Shown here: positions 1 through 13,150 of the stretch, in pieces | Layout: every line of letters starts with the position of its first letter | Numbering within the stretch: position 1 is the first letter of the stretch | Source of the DNA: Pseudomonas bubulae | Lineage (GTDB): Bacteria > Pseudomonadota > Gammaproteobacteria > Pseudomonadales > Pseudomonadaceae | NCBI RefSeq assembly: GCF_037023725.1 | Contig: NZ_CP146077.1 | Coordinates: 2,207,001-2,271,000, forward strand | Direction: 5' to 3' | Length of the DNA: 64,000 nucleotides | Notes under the pieces: model-generated | What the model was told of the DNA's origin: nothing | Databases searched by the model: none | The model's input: only the letters and a program-made list of their open reading frames with translations | Translations under genes and position numbers: made by a program

Positions 1-177
1 CGTAATGACCCGCGTTTGCGCGCGCTGTATGTGGTGTTGCATACCTCGTTGTCCGGCAGCTTTAACGAGTCGATGGTGAAAAAGGTCGGGTGCGACAATT
101 TTCTGTCCAAATTCCAGCCGGACAAGCTGGTGGATGTCGTACGCCAGCGCCTGATACTGGACCAACAACCTGCTTGA
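1..177 (+). CDS. cheV: CheV-type chemotaxis coupling protein, C-terminal fragment
   Basis: Only the last 58 codons lie in the window; the frame is open from base 1 to a TGA at 175-177. The peptide (RNDPRLRALYVVLHTSLSG, then KKVGCDNFLSKFQPDKLV) matches what I know of the end of the receiver domain of Pseudomonas CheV proteins: the beta-5 lysine region and final helix. CheV joins a CheW-like domain to a response-regulator domain and couples chemoreceptors to CheA. The N-terminal CheW part is outside the window, so a different receiver-domain protein is possible. Confidence 0.7.
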   Translation, partial: RNDPRLRALYVVLHTSLSGSFNESMVKKVGCDNFLSKFQPDKLVDVVRQRLILDQQPA

Positions 178-247
178 AGTCCCGCACCTTTGCATCAGTG
201 ATCGGCTCGTATACTGTGGCTTTTTTAACCCCGCAGGGAGCTGAGTC

Positions 248-1054
248 ATGCTGCGTCTAAGCGCGCTTTATCGTTTTCCACTTAAATCCGGCAAAGGTGA
301 AAGCTTGCCTCTGGCCACGCTGGACAAGCTGGGGCTGGTGGGCGATCGACGCTGGATGTTGGTGGATGAAGCCAGCGGGCGGTTTCTGACCCAGCGTGCC
401 GACCCCAAAATGAGTCAGCTGTCTGCGCTGTGGAATGTCGCCGGTGGCTTGACCTTGAATGCCGAAGGGTTCGAGGCACTGGAGGTCGCAGTGCCGGATG
501 CCGACACCGACCTGCGTGGCGTGACGATATGGCGCGACACCTTGCGTGTACCGGATGCAGGGGATGCTGCTGCTGACTGGCTAAGCCGCTTTGTAGAAAA
601 GCCGGTGCGGCTGGTGCATGTGCCACTGCAAAGGGCGCGCACCACGGAGTCGGGCTACGGCCGGGATGATGACCAGGTTGCGTTCGCCGATGGTTATCCG
701 CTTTTGCTGATTGGCCAGGCATCGCTGGATGATATTTCGCACAAGATCGGCCGTCCGATGGACATGTTGCGTTTTCGCCCCAACCTGGTGATCGAAGGCA
801 GCGAAGCCTTTGCCGAAGACGGCTGGAAGCGTATCCGCATCGGCGATGTCGAGTTCCGCGTGGTCAAGTCCTGCTCGCGCTGCATCCTCACTACTGTTGA
901 TCCGCATACAGGGGTGCGTGATGAACAGCGCGAACCGCTGGCGACCCTGATGACCTACCGCAAGCAGGAAAACGGCACCATGTTCGGTCAGAACCTGGTT
1001 AACGAGGGTAATGGCGTTCTGGAAGTCGGCATGCCGGTAACAATCCTGGAGTAG
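248..1054 (+). CDS. MOSC domain protein (YcbX-like, short form)
   Basis: A 268-residue protein with an N-terminal MOSC_N beta-barrel (about residues 1-115, starting LRLSALYRFPLKSGKGE) and a MOSC domain (about 125-265). The conserved cysteine region reads VVKSCSRCILTTVDP. Proteins of this family bind molybdenum cofactor and, in E. coli YcbX, reduce N-hydroxylated bases. E. coli YcbX has an extra C-terminal 2Fe-2S ferredoxin domain (about 369 residues in total); that domain is absent here, so electrons must come from a separate partner. The start follows a GCAGGGAG ribosome site. It stands alone between the CheV-type gene and the convergent slt. Function is inferred from the family. Confidence 0.85.
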   Translation: MLRLSALYRFPLKSGKGESLPLATLDKLGLVGDRRWMLVDEASGRFLTQRADPKMSQLSALWNVAGGLTLNAEGFEALEVAVPDADTDLRGVTIWRDTLRVPDAGDAAADWLSRFVEKPVRLVHVPLQRARTTESGYGRDDDQVAFADGYPLLLIGQASLDDISHKIGRPMDMLRFRPNLVIEGSEAFAEDGWKRIRIGDVEFRVVKSCSRCILTTVDPHTGVRDEQREPLATLMTYRKQENGTMFGQNLVNEGNGVLEVGMPVTILE

Positions 1055-1060
1055 CCAAGC

Positions 1061-1100
1061 CCTGTAGCAGCTGCCTCGTTCCTTCGGCAGCTGCTACAGG
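1061..1100. repeat. Intergenic 15-bp perfect hairpin (GTAGCAGCTGCC type)
   Basis: CCTGTAGCAGCTGCC at 1061-1075 is repeated in inverted form at 1086-1100, around a 10-base loop. It sits between two convergent genes and may stop transcripts from both sides, although no T-run follows. The same GTAGCAGCTGC core recurs at 18275, 28487 and 60153, so it is a dispersed repeat family as well as a hairpin. Confidence 0.75.
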
Positions 1101-1107
1101 CTACCTG

Positions 1108-3036
1108 TCACTGATCATCAAAATAGCGCTCATGCCAGTCCACTACAGGCTGTGGCGCATTGAGCTTTTGCCCGTAGATCACCGAATAAGACAACACGTT
1201 CTGCACGTACTGGCGGGTTTCGTCGAACGGGATGCTCTCGATCCACACGTCGAAGCCCAGGTGGTTGGCACCCTTGAGCCACTGGCGCACACGACCCGGC
1301 CCGGCGTTGTAAGCCGCTGAAGCCAGCACCCGGTTGCCGTTGAACTGGCCATGCACCTGGCTCAGGTAAGCGGCACCCAGCTGGATGTTCTTGTCGGGGT
1401 TAAGCACTTGCTGCGGCGAGGCCAGCGGGATGCTGAATTTTCGTGCGGTCTCTTTGGCGGTGGCGGGCATCAACTGCATCAGGCCGCTGGCGCCAACGCC
1501 GGAGCGGGCGTCATCCATAAAGGCACTTTCCTGACGGGTGATGGCGAATACCCAGCTGGAGTGCAAGCCGCGGAGTTTGGCTTCGCGCACCAGAGTATCG
1601 CGGTGGGCCATCGGGAAGCGAATGTCCAGGTCATCCCAGTACTGGGCCTGGCTGATGGTGCGGATAGCCGGGAAATACCACTTGAGGTCGTAAGCCAGCT
1701 TGGCCTGGGCGACCATTTCGTCACGGCTGAACAGGCGACTGACGTAATACCACTCACGACGACCATCGACCACCTGGCCGCGGTCATGGAATTCAAGTGC
1801 GCGCTGCACGCCTGGCGTATTGCGCACTTTTTTGATCAGTTGCGGGCTGAGCACCAGCGGCCGGTTGTTGAGTTGATAAGGGGTTTGCGCCCGGTCAGCG
1901 GCCAGGAACCCGTAGAAATCACGTTCGTTGGCGACTTTTTTGAACAGGACCTGAGCTTGCGGGTTTTTGGGTTCGGCCAGTTCAAGGCTGCGGGCCTGCC
2001 AGTAGCGCCAGCGGCTGGTGGTTGCCAAGTCTTGTGGGAGTTTGCGGGTGAGCTGGTAGGCATCTTCCCAGCGGCCCAGACGCAGCAGCAGACGCAGGCG
2101 CCATTCGGTAACGGTATTGTCCCGCAGTTCGGGGTCGTATTGGGTCATGATGTCCAGGCCGCGACTGTCGTAGCGGCGGGCGAACGTCAGGCCGATTTCC
2201 CGGGCGATGGCGACTTTTTCATCGCGGGAAAAATGCATGTTGGTGGCGTAGGTGTCGAGCAGGGACGCGGCTTTTTCCGGGTCCTGACGTGCCAGGCGGC
2301 GCAGGCCCAGGCCTACGGCGTCAGACATGGCCTCGCTGGCCGGGGCAAAACGTGACGGCTGGCTGAGCATGTCGGGTTTTTGCGCCACGTCAATCATCAG
2401 CCGGGCTTGTGGGCCAAGCGTATTGAGGCCGTTGGCGAGTTGCGTGGCCAGGGCGTAATTACGTGCTTCAGCGGCCAGTTTGACCCGCTGCCAGCGTTTT
2501 TGCTCGGTCAACTGGCCTGCCGCGGCCCATTGGCTGAACAGGGCATCGCAGGCGGCCGGTTGCGCCTTGCCGACCATCCAGAGTTTTTCTGCGCTGGCAT
2601 AACCCTCGGCCTTGCGGTTGTGTTGCAACTCATATTGGCCGTTGAGGCAGTCCAGCTCGGTGAAGTTGAGCTTGGGGTCGTAGTACTTTGCGAAAGTGGC
2701 CCAGTCGCCACGGTCTGCCAGCCAGCGCAGCCAGCGCAGTTTCATCCAGTTGGCTTGCGGCAGGTCGCCATGTGCGGCGAGAAACTGTTCGATTTCTGTG
2801 TTGCTTGCGGACTTCAGGCGTGCGGTCAACTCGTCATAGGCCAGGTACGGCGTAAGCGGGTAGCTGCGCAAGGCTGCGGAATTTTGAAAGTAAGGGCCGG
2901 AATCGCCTTTGGCCAGGGCGCGCTTGGCCTGGTCGTAGAGCTGGCGTTGTTGGGTCAGGTCTGCGCCATGGGCGGCTTGCACGGCGCAGCTGGTGAGAAG
3001 CAGGCAGGATAAAAAGTTGAAGAGACGACTGCGCAT
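1108..3036 (-). CDS. slt: Soluble lytic murein transglycosylase Slt
   Basis: A 642-residue periplasmic enzyme that cleaves the MurNAc-GlcNAc bond of peptidoglycan, forming 1,6-anhydro ends. I chose the ATG at 3036 because it begins a clear Sec signal peptide (MRSRLFNFLSCLLLTSCAVQ, then AAHGA/D); the frame is open upstream but codes nothing signal-like. The long alpha-superhelical ring domain (about residues 30-450) is followed by the C-terminal SLT lysozyme-like domain with ITRQESAFM, which holds the catalytic Glu, then GASGLMQLMPATA and AAYNAGPGRVRQW. Length matches E. coli Slt70 (about 645). It is divergent from uup; its product feeds the muropeptide pathway that also uses NagZ (16.5 kb). 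Confidence 0.95.
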   Translation of the reverse strand: MRSRLFNFLSCLLLTSCAVQAAHGADLTQQRQLYDQAKRALAKGDSGPYFQNSAALRSYPLTPYLAYDELTARLKSASNTEIEQFLAAHGDLPQANWMKLRWLRWLADRGDWATFAKYYDPKLNFTELDCLNGQYELQHNRKAEGYASAEKLWMVGKAQPAACDALFSQWAAAGQLTEQKRWQRVKLAAEARNYALATQLANGLNTLGPQARLMIDVAQKPDMLSQPSRFAPASEAMSDAVGLGLRRLARQDPEKAASLLDTYATNMHFSRDEKVAIAREIGLTFARRYDSRGLDIMTQYDPELRDNTVTEWRLRLLLRLGRWEDAYQLTRKLPQDLATTSRWRYWQARSLELAEPKNPQAQVLFKKVANERDFYGFLAADRAQTPYQLNNRPLVLSPQLIKKVRNTPGVQRALEFHDRGQVVDGRREWYYVSRLFSRDEMVAQAKLAYDLKWYFPAIRTISQAQYWDDLDIRFPMAHRDTLVREAKLRGLHSSWVFAITRQESAFMDDARSGVGASGLMQLMPATAKETARKFSIPLASPQQVLNPDKNIQLGAAYLSQVHGQFNGNRVLASAAYNAGPGRVRQWLKGANHLGFDVWIESIPFDETRQYVQNVLSYSVIYGQKLNAPQPVVDWHERYFDDQ

Positions 3037-3251
3037 GAGGCTTCCGTACTGATAAAAAACGTGACGAGCGCAGGCCGAACCTGCACTGATTATTTCGTAG
3101 CTTAGCCTTTTGCCAGCGACGCGTGAACGTCTTGGCGGCCAACCATAGCAACTTGGCACTAAATGAAGGCAAGACGGCACCGTACAAGAAATACCCGGCC
3201 GCCCGGGGGTTCAAATCAGGTAGAATGCGCGCCCAGTTTTTGGAGAAGCTC

Positions 3252-5168
<1,917 letters not shown>

Positions 5169-5191
5169 TTGACCCCGTGCTGAACTGAAAA

Positions 5192-5226
5192 AGCCCGGCC
5201 CTTTTATAAGGGGCCGGGCTTTTTTG
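5192..5226 (+). terminator. Rho-independent terminator after uup
   Basis: AGCCCGGCCC (5192-5201) pairs with GGGCCGGGCT (5211-5220) around a 9-base loop, followed by a T-run. The A-run on the other side lets it also serve the convergent universal stress gene. Confidence 0.9.
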
Positions 5227-5244
5227 TGGTTGCTGCAGATAAAC

Positions 5245-5685
5245 TCAGTCAGGTTTTTTCAGGCTGACCGCCAGCACGTCGCACGGTGCACCATGCAGTA
5301 CGTCGTTGGCGGTCGAGCCCAGCAGCAGGGCGAGGCCGTGGCGGCCGTGGCTGCCAACCACGATCAGGTCGCAGTTTTGCGCTTTGGCCAGGGCATGGAT
5401 TTCCTGGCGCGGCTGGCCGTAGTTCAGGTGGCAGTAGTCCTTGTGCAGCTGCGGGTATTTGGCGATCAGGCGTTCAAGGCGTTCCTTGGCCTGGTCGAAT
5501 TGTTGCTGCTGCAGTTGCGAGAGATCCATTGGCACATCGCCGCCGAACGCCATCGCCATCGGTTCGACGATATGGATCAGTGACAATTTGGCGCCGTTGG
5601 CCTTGGCGCTTTCACTGGCGCGGTTGATCACGGGGTCACATTCGTCGGTCAGGTCGACGGCGACCAGGATATGTTCGTAGGGCAT
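5245..5685 (-). CDS. Universal stress protein, UspA family
   Basis: A 146-residue single-domain Usp protein, beginning MPYEHILVAVDLTDECDPVI with the conserved Asp of the nucleotide site. The C-terminal motif GSHGRHGLALLLGS is the GxxG...GS loop of the ATP-binding class. Such proteins are cytoplasmic dimers induced in stationary phase, oxygen limitation or other stress; the exact role here cannot be read from sequence. A ribosome site (AGGAGCACC) lies directly upstream. It is monocistronic, convergent with uup and divergent from the small membrane protein. Confidence 0.92.
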   Translation of the reverse strand: MPYEHILVAVDLTDECDPVINRASESAKANGAKLSLIHIVEPMAMAFGGDVPMDLSQLQQQQFDQAKERLERLIAKYPQLHKDYCHLNYGQPRQEIHALAKAQNCDLIVVGSHGRHGLALLLGSTANDVLHGAPCDVLAVSLKKPD

Positions 5686-5788
5686 GTGGGGTGCTCCTGT
5701 AGATGGCGATTAATTATGAGTATGGCCCTTTTCCAGAGCCTTGGTTCAAGTCTGGGTCATGCGTTTATCAAGCAGTGAGAGTACAGAT

Positions 5789-6226
5789 ATGACGGTATGG
5801 ATAGTGGTGTCAATCCTGGCACTGGTTCTGAGTCCCCTGGCGTGGTTGCGCCCGTCCCGGGGGCAAAGTGGTCGGATGGACCTGCGCATGGAGGCGCGGC
5901 GCATGGGGTTGTCCATGCAGCTGGCGCCTCAGGAGTGGCCGCACTGGCTTGAGCCGCAACCGCCCGGTTCCTGCGCGCAGTACCACCGTCCGCGCCGCAG
6001 TACTAAACCTGATGTTTGGTGCTATTGGCAATCGGCACCGGGAAAATGGCTCAATCGCTGGCAGGAAGAATGCGAGGACGAGCGCCTGCTGGCGCAGTTT
6101 CGCAAGCTGCCAGCCAATGTCTACAAGGTTGAGGCCGATAAACAAATGATTGTGCTGGTCTGGGGCGAGAAGGGCGAGGCCCAGGTGCTCAAGGCCATTG
6201 ACGAGGTGCTCAAGGCGCTGGCATGA
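5789..6226 (+). CDS. Small inner-membrane-anchored protein, function unknown
   Basis: A 145-residue protein that I do not recognise by function. It starts with one hydrophobic segment (MTVWIVVSILALVLSPLAWL) followed by an arginine-rich stretch (RPSRG...RMDLRMEARRMG), so the positive-inside rule places the soluble part in the cytoplasm. The soluble part contains several tryptophans and a C-terminal alpha/beta-like tail ending in VLKAIDEVLKALA. A homologue occupies the same place between usp and fadB in other pseudomonads. The ATG at 5789 was preferred to an upstream one because it begins the membrane segment. Confidence 0.75.
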   Translation: MTVWIVVSILALVLSPLAWLRPSRGQSGRMDLRMEARRMGLSMQLAPQEWPHWLEPQPPGSCAQYHRPRRSTKPDVWCYWQSAPGKWLNRWQEECEDERLLAQFRKLPANVYKVEADKQMIVLVWGEKGEAQVLKAIDEVLKALA

Positions 6227-6230
6227 CCCT

Positions 6231-6317
6231 TGTGGGGGCGGGCTTGCCCGCGATGGAATCGGCGGGGTGTGGCAGACAAACCGCGGCGTCTGAATCCCGA
6301 GCAAGCCCGCTCCCACA
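6231..6317. repeat. REP doublet (REPIN-like), copy 1
   Basis: TGTGGGGGCGGGCTTGCCCG at the left end and the inverted GAGCAAGCCCGCTCCCACA at the right end enclose about 45 bases with a short GCG/CGC inner core. This is the classic Pseudomonas paired REP arrangement. It lies just after a stop codon in the long intergenic space before fadB. Confidence 0.88.
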
Positions 6318-6632
6318 CTTTTCACCTGCAAGGCGCCGCAATGGTTTCGGGCGCTCATAGCGCAGGTGTCTAAACTGACTGCCGGGTCGTTTTGTCATCA
6401 TTGTTTTGGACAATTGACAATCGATCGCTTTTCCGTGAAGGTGTCGACACCCAAATCAAACGGGCGTATGAATTGAGTGTTTGTCGTGTCAGACGATGCT
6501 TGTTCAATCCCGATTATCGCGTTGGCGGGTGTGCCTGGCGGATTGGCAACAGCATTGACGCAAAGGTCAGTGACAGCCAGACGCTAGCTTCTGACGTGTA
6601 CTGTTCAGCTTCCATATCCTGGAGATCAGTTG
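6318..6632 (+). promoter_or_regulatory. fadBA upstream region
   Basis: About 315 bases without a gene. I see A/T-rich DNA at 6385-6425 with ATTGT and ACAAT inverted elements, and a widely spaced pair CAAAC (6457-6461) and GTTTG (6479-6483), 17 bases apart. A compact PsrA palindrome of the form GAAAC-N4-GTTTC is not visible. GGAG at 6621 is the fadB ribosome site. The promoter position is not resolved. Confidence 0.4.
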
Positions 6633-8780
6633 ATGATTTACGAAGGTAAAGCCATCACGGTTACGGCTCTTGAAAGTGGCATCGTCGAACTCAAGTTCGA
6701 CCTCAAGGGTGAGTCCGTCAACAAGTTCAACCGTCTAACCCTGAACGAATTGCGTCAGGCAGTAGATGCGATCAAGGCAGATGCTTCGGTCAAGGGTGTC
6801 ATCGTTTCCAGCGGTAAAGACGTGTTTATCGTCGGCGCCGACATCACCGAATTCGTTGAAAACTTCAAATTGCCGGATGCCGAGCTGATTGCCGGCAACC
6901 TGGAAGCCAACAGAATCTTCAGCGATTTCGAAGACCTCAACGTACCTACCGTCGCGGCCATCAATGGCATCGCGTTGGGCGGCGGTCTGGAAATGTGCCT
7001 GGCAGCCGACTTCCGGGTCATGGCTGACAGCGCCAAGATCGGCCTGCCGGAAGTCAAGCTGGGTATCTACCCGGGCTTTGGCGGCACCGTGCGTCTGCCA
7101 CGCCTGATCGGCGTTGATAACGCGGTTGAATGGATTGCTTCGGGCAAGGAAAACCGCGCAGAAGACGCTCTGAAAGTAGGTGTCGTTGATGCTGTGGTCA
7201 CCGCTGACAAGCTGGGCGCAGCTGCCCTGGACCTGATCAAGCGCGCCATCAGTGGTGAGCTGGACTACAAGGCCAAGCGTCAGCCGAAGCTGGAAAAGCT
7301 CAAGCTCAACGCAATCGAACAAATGATGGCGTTCGAAACCGCGAAAGGTTTCGTGGCTGGCCAGGCCGGCCCGAACTACCCGGCCCCGGTTGAAGCGATC
7401 AAGACCATCCAGAAAGCCGCGAACTTCGGTCGTGACAAGGCGCTGGAAGTGGAAGCTGCAGGTTTTGCCAAACTGGCCAAGACCTCCGCTTCAAACTGCC
7501 TGATCGGCCTGTTCCTGAACGATCAGGAACTGAAGAAAAAAGCCAAGATCTACGACAAAATCGCCAAAGACGTGAAGCAGGCCGCCGTTCTGGGTGCAGG
7601 CATCATGGGTGGCGGTATTGCCTATCAGTCGGCCTCCAAAGGCACGCCGATCCTGATGAAGGACATCAACGAACACGGCATCGAGCAAGGGCTGGCTGAA
7701 GCCGCCAAGTTGCTGGTGGGTCGCGTTGATAAAGGTCGCATGACTCCGGCGAAAATGGCCGAAGTACTGAACGGTATTCGTCCTACTCTGTCCTACGGCG
7801 ATTTCGGCAACGTCGACCTGGTGGTCGAAGCGGTAGTCGAGAACCCGAAGGTCAAGCAAGCGGTACTGGCGGAGGTGGAAAACCATGTTCGCGAAGACGC
7901 CATCCTGGCTTCCAACACTTCGACCATTTCCATCAGCCTGCTGGCCAAGGCCCTCAAGCGTCCGGAAAATTTCGTCGGCATGCACTTCTTCAACCCGGTG
8001 CACATGATGCCGCTGGTTGAAGTGATTCGTGGCGAGAAGTCCAGCGACCTGGCTGTTGCCACCACCGTTGCCTACGCCAAGAAAATGGGCAAGAACCCGA
8101 TCGTGGTCAACGACTGCCCGGGCTTTTTGGTCAACCGCGTATTGTTCCCGTACTTCGGCGGTTTTGCCCGTCTGGTCAGTGCCGGTGTCGACTTTGTGCG
8201 CATCGACAAAGTAATGGAAAAATTCGGCTGGCCAATGGGCCCGGCGTACCTGATGGACGTGGTCGGCATCGACACCGGCCACCACGGTCGCGACGTGATG
8301 GCTGAAGGCTTCCCGGACCGCATGAAAGACGACCGCCGCTCGGCGATCGACGCCCTGTACGAGGCCAAGCGCCTGGGTCAGAAAAACGGCAAGGGCTTCT
8401 ATGCCTACGAGGCTGACAAAAAGGGCAAGCAGAAGAAAGTCGTTGATTCCAGCGTACTTGAAGTGCTCAAGCCAATTGTTTACGAGCAGCGCGACGTGAC
8501 TGACGAGGACATCATCAACTGGATGATGATTCCGTTGTGTCTGGAAACCGTACGCTGCCTGGAAGACGGCATCGTTGAAACCGCAGCCGAGGCCGATATG
8601 GGTCTGGTCTACGGTATTGGCTTCCCGCTGTTCCGTGGCGGCGCACTGCGCTACATCGATTCGATCGGTGTTGCAGAGTTCGTGGCCCTGGCCGATCAGT
8701 ACGCTGAACTGGGCGCGCTGTACCACCCGACTGCGAAGCTGCGTGAGATGGCCAAGAACGGCCAGAGCTTCTTCGGTTAA
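6633..8780 (+). CDS. fadB: Fatty acid oxidation complex subunit alpha FadB
   Basis: A 715-residue multifunctional beta-oxidation enzyme. Residues 1-190 form the enoyl-CoA hydratase/isomerase (crotonase) domain, with the oxyanion-hole segments IVGADITEF and [16 protein letters not shown]. Residues about 310-495 form the NAD-binding 3-hydroxyacyl-CoA dehydrogenase domain ([18 protein letters not shown]), with [17 protein letters not shown] carrying the catalytic His; two C-terminal helical domains follow. It converts trans-2-enoyl-CoA to 3-ketoacyl-CoA for FadA, in an alpha2-beta2 complex. The ATG at 6633 follows CTGGAG; a TTG directly before it is less likely. fadA begins 27 bases after the stop, so the two form an operon. 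Confidence 0.97.
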   Translation: MIYEGKAITVTALESGIVELKFDLKGESVNKFNRLTLNELRQAVDAIKADASVKGVIVSSGKDVFIVGADITEFVENFKLPDAELIAGNLEANRIFSDFEDLNVPTVAAINGIALGGGLEMCLAADFRVMADSAKIGLPEVKLGIYPGFGGTVRLPRLIGVDNAVEWIASGKENRAEDALKVGVVDAVVTADKLGAAALDLIKRAISGELDYKAKRQPKLEKLKLNAIEQMMAFETAKGFVAGQAGPNYPAPVEAIKTIQKAANFGRDKALEVEAAGFAKLAKTSASNCLIGLFLNDQELKKKAKIYDKIAKDVKQAAVLGAGIMGGGIAYQSASKGTPILMKDINEHGIEQGLAEAAKLLVGRVDKGRMTPAKMAEVLNGIRPTLSYGDFGNVDLVVEAVVENPKVKQAVLAEVENHVREDAILASNTSTISISLLAKALKRPENFVGMHFFNPVHMMPLVEVIRGEKSSDLAVATTVAYAKKMGKNPIVVNDCPGFLVNRVLFPYFGGFARLVSAGVDFVRIDKVMEKFGWPMGPAYLMDVVGIDTGHHGRDVMAEGFPDRMKDDRRSAIDALYEAKRLGQKNGKGFYAYEADKKGKQKKVVDSSVLEVLKPIVYEQRDVTDEDIINWMMIPLCLETVRCLEDGIVETAAEADMGLVYGIGFPLFRGGALRYIDSIGVAEFVALADQYAELGALYHPTAKLREMAKNGQSFFG

Positions 8781-8792
8781 GCGCCCCATTAG

Positions 8793-9983
<1,191 letters not shown>

Positions 9984-10001
9984 GCGTTGCGATGATGGAA
10001 G

Positions 10002-10026
10002 CCGGGGCCTTGTGCCCCGGTTTTTG
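10002..10026 (+). terminator. Terminator of the fadBA operon
   Basis: CCGGGGC (10002-10008) pairs with GCCCCGG (10014-10020) around a 5-base loop, followed by TTTTTG. Confidence 0.88.
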
Positions 10027-10070
10027 TTTTTAAGCGTTTTTATTTTTTTATTTTGCAGAGGGGCCGCAAC

Positions 10071-10307
10071 ATGCCGCTACAACCCGGGCTCTATCAACAT
10101 TACAAAGGCCCTCAATATCGGGTATTCAGTGTGGCTCGCCACTCCGAAACCGAAGAGGATGTAGTGTTCTACCAAGCCCTGTATGGCGATTACGGCTTTT
10201 GGGTGCGCCCGCTGAGCATGTTCCTGGAGTCAGTCATTGTCGAGGGCGAACAGGTCCCGCGCTTTGCCCTGATTCAGGCCGAACCCAGCGTTTTTTCCCG
10301 GCCATAA
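10071..10307 (+). CDS. DUF1653 family small protein
   Basis: A 78-residue protein with the typical DUF1653 opening PGLYQHYKGPQYRVFSVA and the core YQALYGDYGFWVRPLSMF. The family adopts a small beta-rich fold and has no settled role that I know of. I took the ATG at 10071 because an AGAGGGG ribosome site precedes it and the conserved block starts there. It lies alone between the fadBA terminator and the topA promoter. Confidence 0.85.
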   Translation: MPLQPGLYQHYKGPQYRVFSVARHSETEEDVVFYQALYGDYGFWVRPLSMFLESVIVEGEQVPRFALIQAEPSVFSRP

Positions 10308-10332
10308 GGCATGGTCGCGCAGAACCCTGTGC

Positions 10333-10361
10333 TTGACCTCACCTTGTAGCCACTATATATA
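10333..10361 (+). promoter_or_regulatory. Sigma-70-type promoter for topA
   Basis: TTGACC (10333-10338), a 17-base spacer and TATATA (10356-10361) form a near-consensus promoter about 60 bases before the topA start. A strong promoter with a GC-rich discriminator (GCGGTGCCGCG) fits the supercoiling-sensitive control known for topA; that regulation is inference. Confidence 0.65.
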
Positions 10362-10421
10362 GCGGTGCCGCGTCAGGCGCGAACCGCCTTTCACTTCTAG
10401 AATTCAGGAATTTTCTGATCC

Positions 10422-13049
10422 ATGGGCAAATCGCTGGTCATTGTGGAATCCCCGGCTAAGGCCAAGACCATCAACAAGTACTTGGGTAACGAGTACGTGG
10501 TGAAGTCGAGTATCGGCCATATCCGAGACCTGCCCACCAGCGGTTCGGCTAGCGCCAGCAAAGAACCTGCTGCCAAGCGTGGTAAGGCTGCGGCCGGCGA
10601 GGCGCCGGCCCTGTCGCCAAAAGAGAAAGCTCAAAAGCAGCTGATCTCGCGCATGGGCGTCGATCCGGAACATGGCTGGAAAGCCAAGTACGAGATCCTC
10701 CCGGGCAAGGAAAAGGTCATCGAAGAGCTGCGCCGGCTCGCCAAGGATGCTGACACCATCTATCTCGCAACCGACTTGGATCGCGAGGGGGAAGCCATTG
10801 CCTGGCACCTGCGCGAAGCCATCGGGGGTGATGACAGCCGCTACAAGCGCGTGGTGTTCAACGAAATCACCAAAAAGGCGATTCAGGAAGCTTTTTCCAA
10901 GCCGGGTGAACTGGATATCAACCGGGTCAACGCCCAGCAGGCACGCCGTTTTCTCGACCGTGTAGTGGGTTACATGGTTTCGCCGCTGCTGTGGGCCAAG
11001 GTTGCCCGTGGCCTGTCGGCAGGCCGTGTGCAATCGGTGGCGGTGAAGCTGGTGGTGGAGCGTGAGCGCGAAATTCGTGCGTTCAACCCCGAAGAATACT
11101 GGGAAATTCACGCTGACCTTGGCACCGCCAAGGGTGCCAAAGTGCGCTTCGACGTTGCCCGCGAAAAAGGCGAGGCGTTCAAGCCGCTGAACGAAACCCA
11201 GGCCATGGCTGCCCTGGAGAAGCTCAAGGCTTCCAGCTACAGCATCGTCAAGCGTGAAGACAAACCGACCAGCAGCAAGCCGTCGGCGCCGTTTATCACG
11301 TCCACCCTGCAGCAGGCAGCGAGCAATCGCCTGGGCTACGGGGTGAAGAAAACCATGATGATGGCCCAGCGCTTGTATGAAGCGGGCTACATCACGTACA
11401 TGCGTACCGACTCCACCAACCTGTCGGCCGATGCGGTCGAAATGGCACGCACCTACATTGAAGGCGAGTTCGGCGCGGACTACCTGCCGCCGGCAGCCAA
11501 CGTGTACAGCAGCAAGGAAGGCGCACAGGAGGCTCACGAAGCGATTCGTCCTTCCGACGTCAACATGCACCCGAGCAAGCTGACGGGCATGGAGCGCGAC
11601 GCTGAGCGCCTTTACGAGCTGATCTGGCGCCAATTCGTGGCATGCCAGATGCTGCCGGCCAAATACCTGTCGACCACCGTCACTGTGGCGGCCGGTGATT
11701 TTGAGCTGCGTGCTAAAGGTCGCATCCTCAAATTCGACGGTTACACCCGTGTGATGCCGCAAATTGCCAAGCCGGGCGACGACGATGTGCTGCCGGACAT
11801 GGCCCAGGGCGATAAGCTCAAGTTGATCGAGCTTGATCCGAGCCAGCACTTCACCAAGCCACCTGCGCGTTACTCCGAGGCCAGCCTGGTAAAAGAGATG
11901 GAAAAGCGTGGCATCGGTCGTCCTTCGACCTATGCAGCGATCATCTCGACCATTCAGGATCGGGGGTACGTGGCGTTGCATAACCGCCGTTTCTACTCCG
12001 AAAAAATGGGCGATATCGTTACCGAGCGCCTGTCTGAAAGCTTCTCCGACCTGATGGACTACGGTTTTACCGCCGGCATGGAAGAGAACCTCGATGACGT
12101 TGCGCAAGGTGAGCGCGACTGGAAAAACGTGCTGGACGAGTTTTACGGCGACTTCAAGAAGAAGCTTGAAGTTGCTGCTGCGCCGGAAGGTGGCATGCGC
12201 GCCAACCAGCCAGTCATGACAGATATTCCGTGCAAGGAATGTGGTCGTCCGATGCAGATTCGTACGGCATCGACCGGCGTATTCCTGGGTTGCTCGGGCT
12301 ACAGCCTGCCGCCGAAAGAACGCTGCAAGGCCACGGTCAACCTGGTGCCGGGCGATGAAATTGCCGCCGACGACGAAGGTGAATCCGAGTCGCTGGTACT
12401 GCTGGGCAAGCACCGTTGCCCGATTTGCAGCACGGCCATGGACGCTTACCTGCTGGACGAGAAGCACAAACTGCATATCTGCGGTAACAACCCGGATTGC
12501 GTTGGCTACGAGATCGAGGAAGGCAACTACCGGATCAAGGGCTACGAAGGGCCGAGCCTTGAATGCGACAAGTGCGGCAGCGAGATGCAGCTCAAAACCG
12601 GTCGTTTCGGCAAGTTCTTCGGCTGTACCAATGCCGAATGCAAAAACACCCGCAAACTGCTGAAAAGCGGTGAAGCGGCGCCGCCGAAAATGGATCCGGT
12701 GAAGATGCCGGAGCTCAAGTGCGAGAAGGTCAACGACACGTATATCCTGCGTGACGGCGCTTCGGGGTTGTTCCTGGCGGCCAGCCAGTTCCCCAAGAAC
12801 CGCGAGACCCGAGCGCCGCTGGTGATTGAAATCATTCCGCACAAGGACGAGATCGATCCCAAGTACCATTTCCTGTGTGAAGCACCGAAGAAAGACCCGG
12901 ATGGTCGCCCGGCGGTGATTCGCTACAGTCGCAAAACCAAAGAGCAGTACGTACAGACCGAAGTGGATGGCAAGCCGACTGGCTGGCGTGCGTTCTACGA
13001 TGGCAAGAGCTGGAAGGTTGAAGACAAGCGTAAAGACAAAGACGCCTGA
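10422..13049 (+). CDS. topA: DNA topoisomerase I (type IA)
   Basis: An 875-residue enzyme that relaxes negative supercoils. The N-terminal TOPRIM domain includes the nucleotidyl-transfer Glu of VIVESPAKA and the acidic [14 protein letters not shown]; it carries a Lys/Ala-rich insertion at about residues 42-75. The catalytic tyrosine is Tyr326 in ITYMRTDS. After the core (about 600 residues) come cysteine-rich zinc ribbons (CKECGRPM...[12 protein letters not shown]...[15 protein letters not shown]...CTNAEC) and a C-terminal basic tail ending [11 protein letters not shown]. Length is close to E. coli TopA (865). The ribosome site is weak (AGGA 13 bases upstream). A strong terminator follows. 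Confidence 0.96.
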   Translation: MGKSLVIVESPAKAKTINKYLGNEYVVKSSIGHIRDLPTSGSASASKEPAAKRGKAAAGEAPALSPKEKAQKQLISRMGVDPEHGWKAKYEILPGKEKVIEELRRLAKDADTIYLATDLDREGEAIAWHLREAIGGDDSRYKRVVFNEITKKAIQEAFSKPGELDINRVNAQQARRFLDRVVGYMVSPLLWAKVARGLSAGRVQSVAVKLVVEREREIRAFNPEEYWEIHADLGTAKGAKVRFDVAREKGEAFKPLNETQAMAALEKLKASSYSIVKREDKPTSSKPSAPFITSTLQQAASNRLGYGVKKTMMMAQRLYEAGYITYMRTDSTNLSADAVEMARTYIEGEFGADYLPPAANVYSSKEGAQEAHEAIRPSDVNMHPSKLTGMERDAERLYELIWRQFVACQMLPAKYLSTTVTVAAGDFELRAKGRILKFDGYTRVMPQIAKPGDDDVLPDMAQGDKLKLIELDPSQHFTKPPARYSEASLVKEMEKRGIGRPSTYAAIISTIQDRGYVALHNRRFYSEKMGDIVTERLSESFSDLMDYGFTAGMEENLDDVAQGERDWKNVLDEFYGDFKKKLEVAAAPEGGMRANQPVMTDIPCKECGRPMQIRTASTGVFLGCSGYSLPPKERCKATVNLVPGDEIAADDEGESESLVLLGKHRCPICSTAMDAYLLDEKHKLHICGNNPDCVGYEIEEGNYRIKGYEGPSLECDKCGSEMQLKTGRFGKFFGCTNAECKNTRKLLKSGEAAPPKMDPVKMPELKCEKVNDTYILRDGASGLFLAASQFPKNRETRAPLVIEIIPHKDEIDPKYHFLCEAPKKDPDGRPAVIRYSRKTKEQYVQTEVDGKPTGWRAFYDGKSWKVEDKRKDKDA

Positions 13050-13073
13050 TCCGAGCTGATAGCTGAATAAAAA

Positions 13074-13110
13074 ACCGCGCAAGGGCTGCATGCCTTGCGC
13101 GGTTTTTTTT
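13074..13110 (+). terminator. Terminator after topA
   Basis: ACCGCGCAAGG (13074-13084) pairs with CCTTGCGCGGT (13093-13103), followed by a run of eight or more T. Confidence 0.93.
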
Positions 13111-13150
13111 TGCCGGTTCCGGGCGTGGTTGTCGCCGCTGGAGCACTTTT

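Noticed and set aside
10404..13091. Very long open frame (895 codons) on the minus strand
   Set aside because: It is exactly antisense to topA, has low-complexity His/Arg/Gln-rich composition and no ribosome site; it comes from the GC-rich codon pattern of topA.
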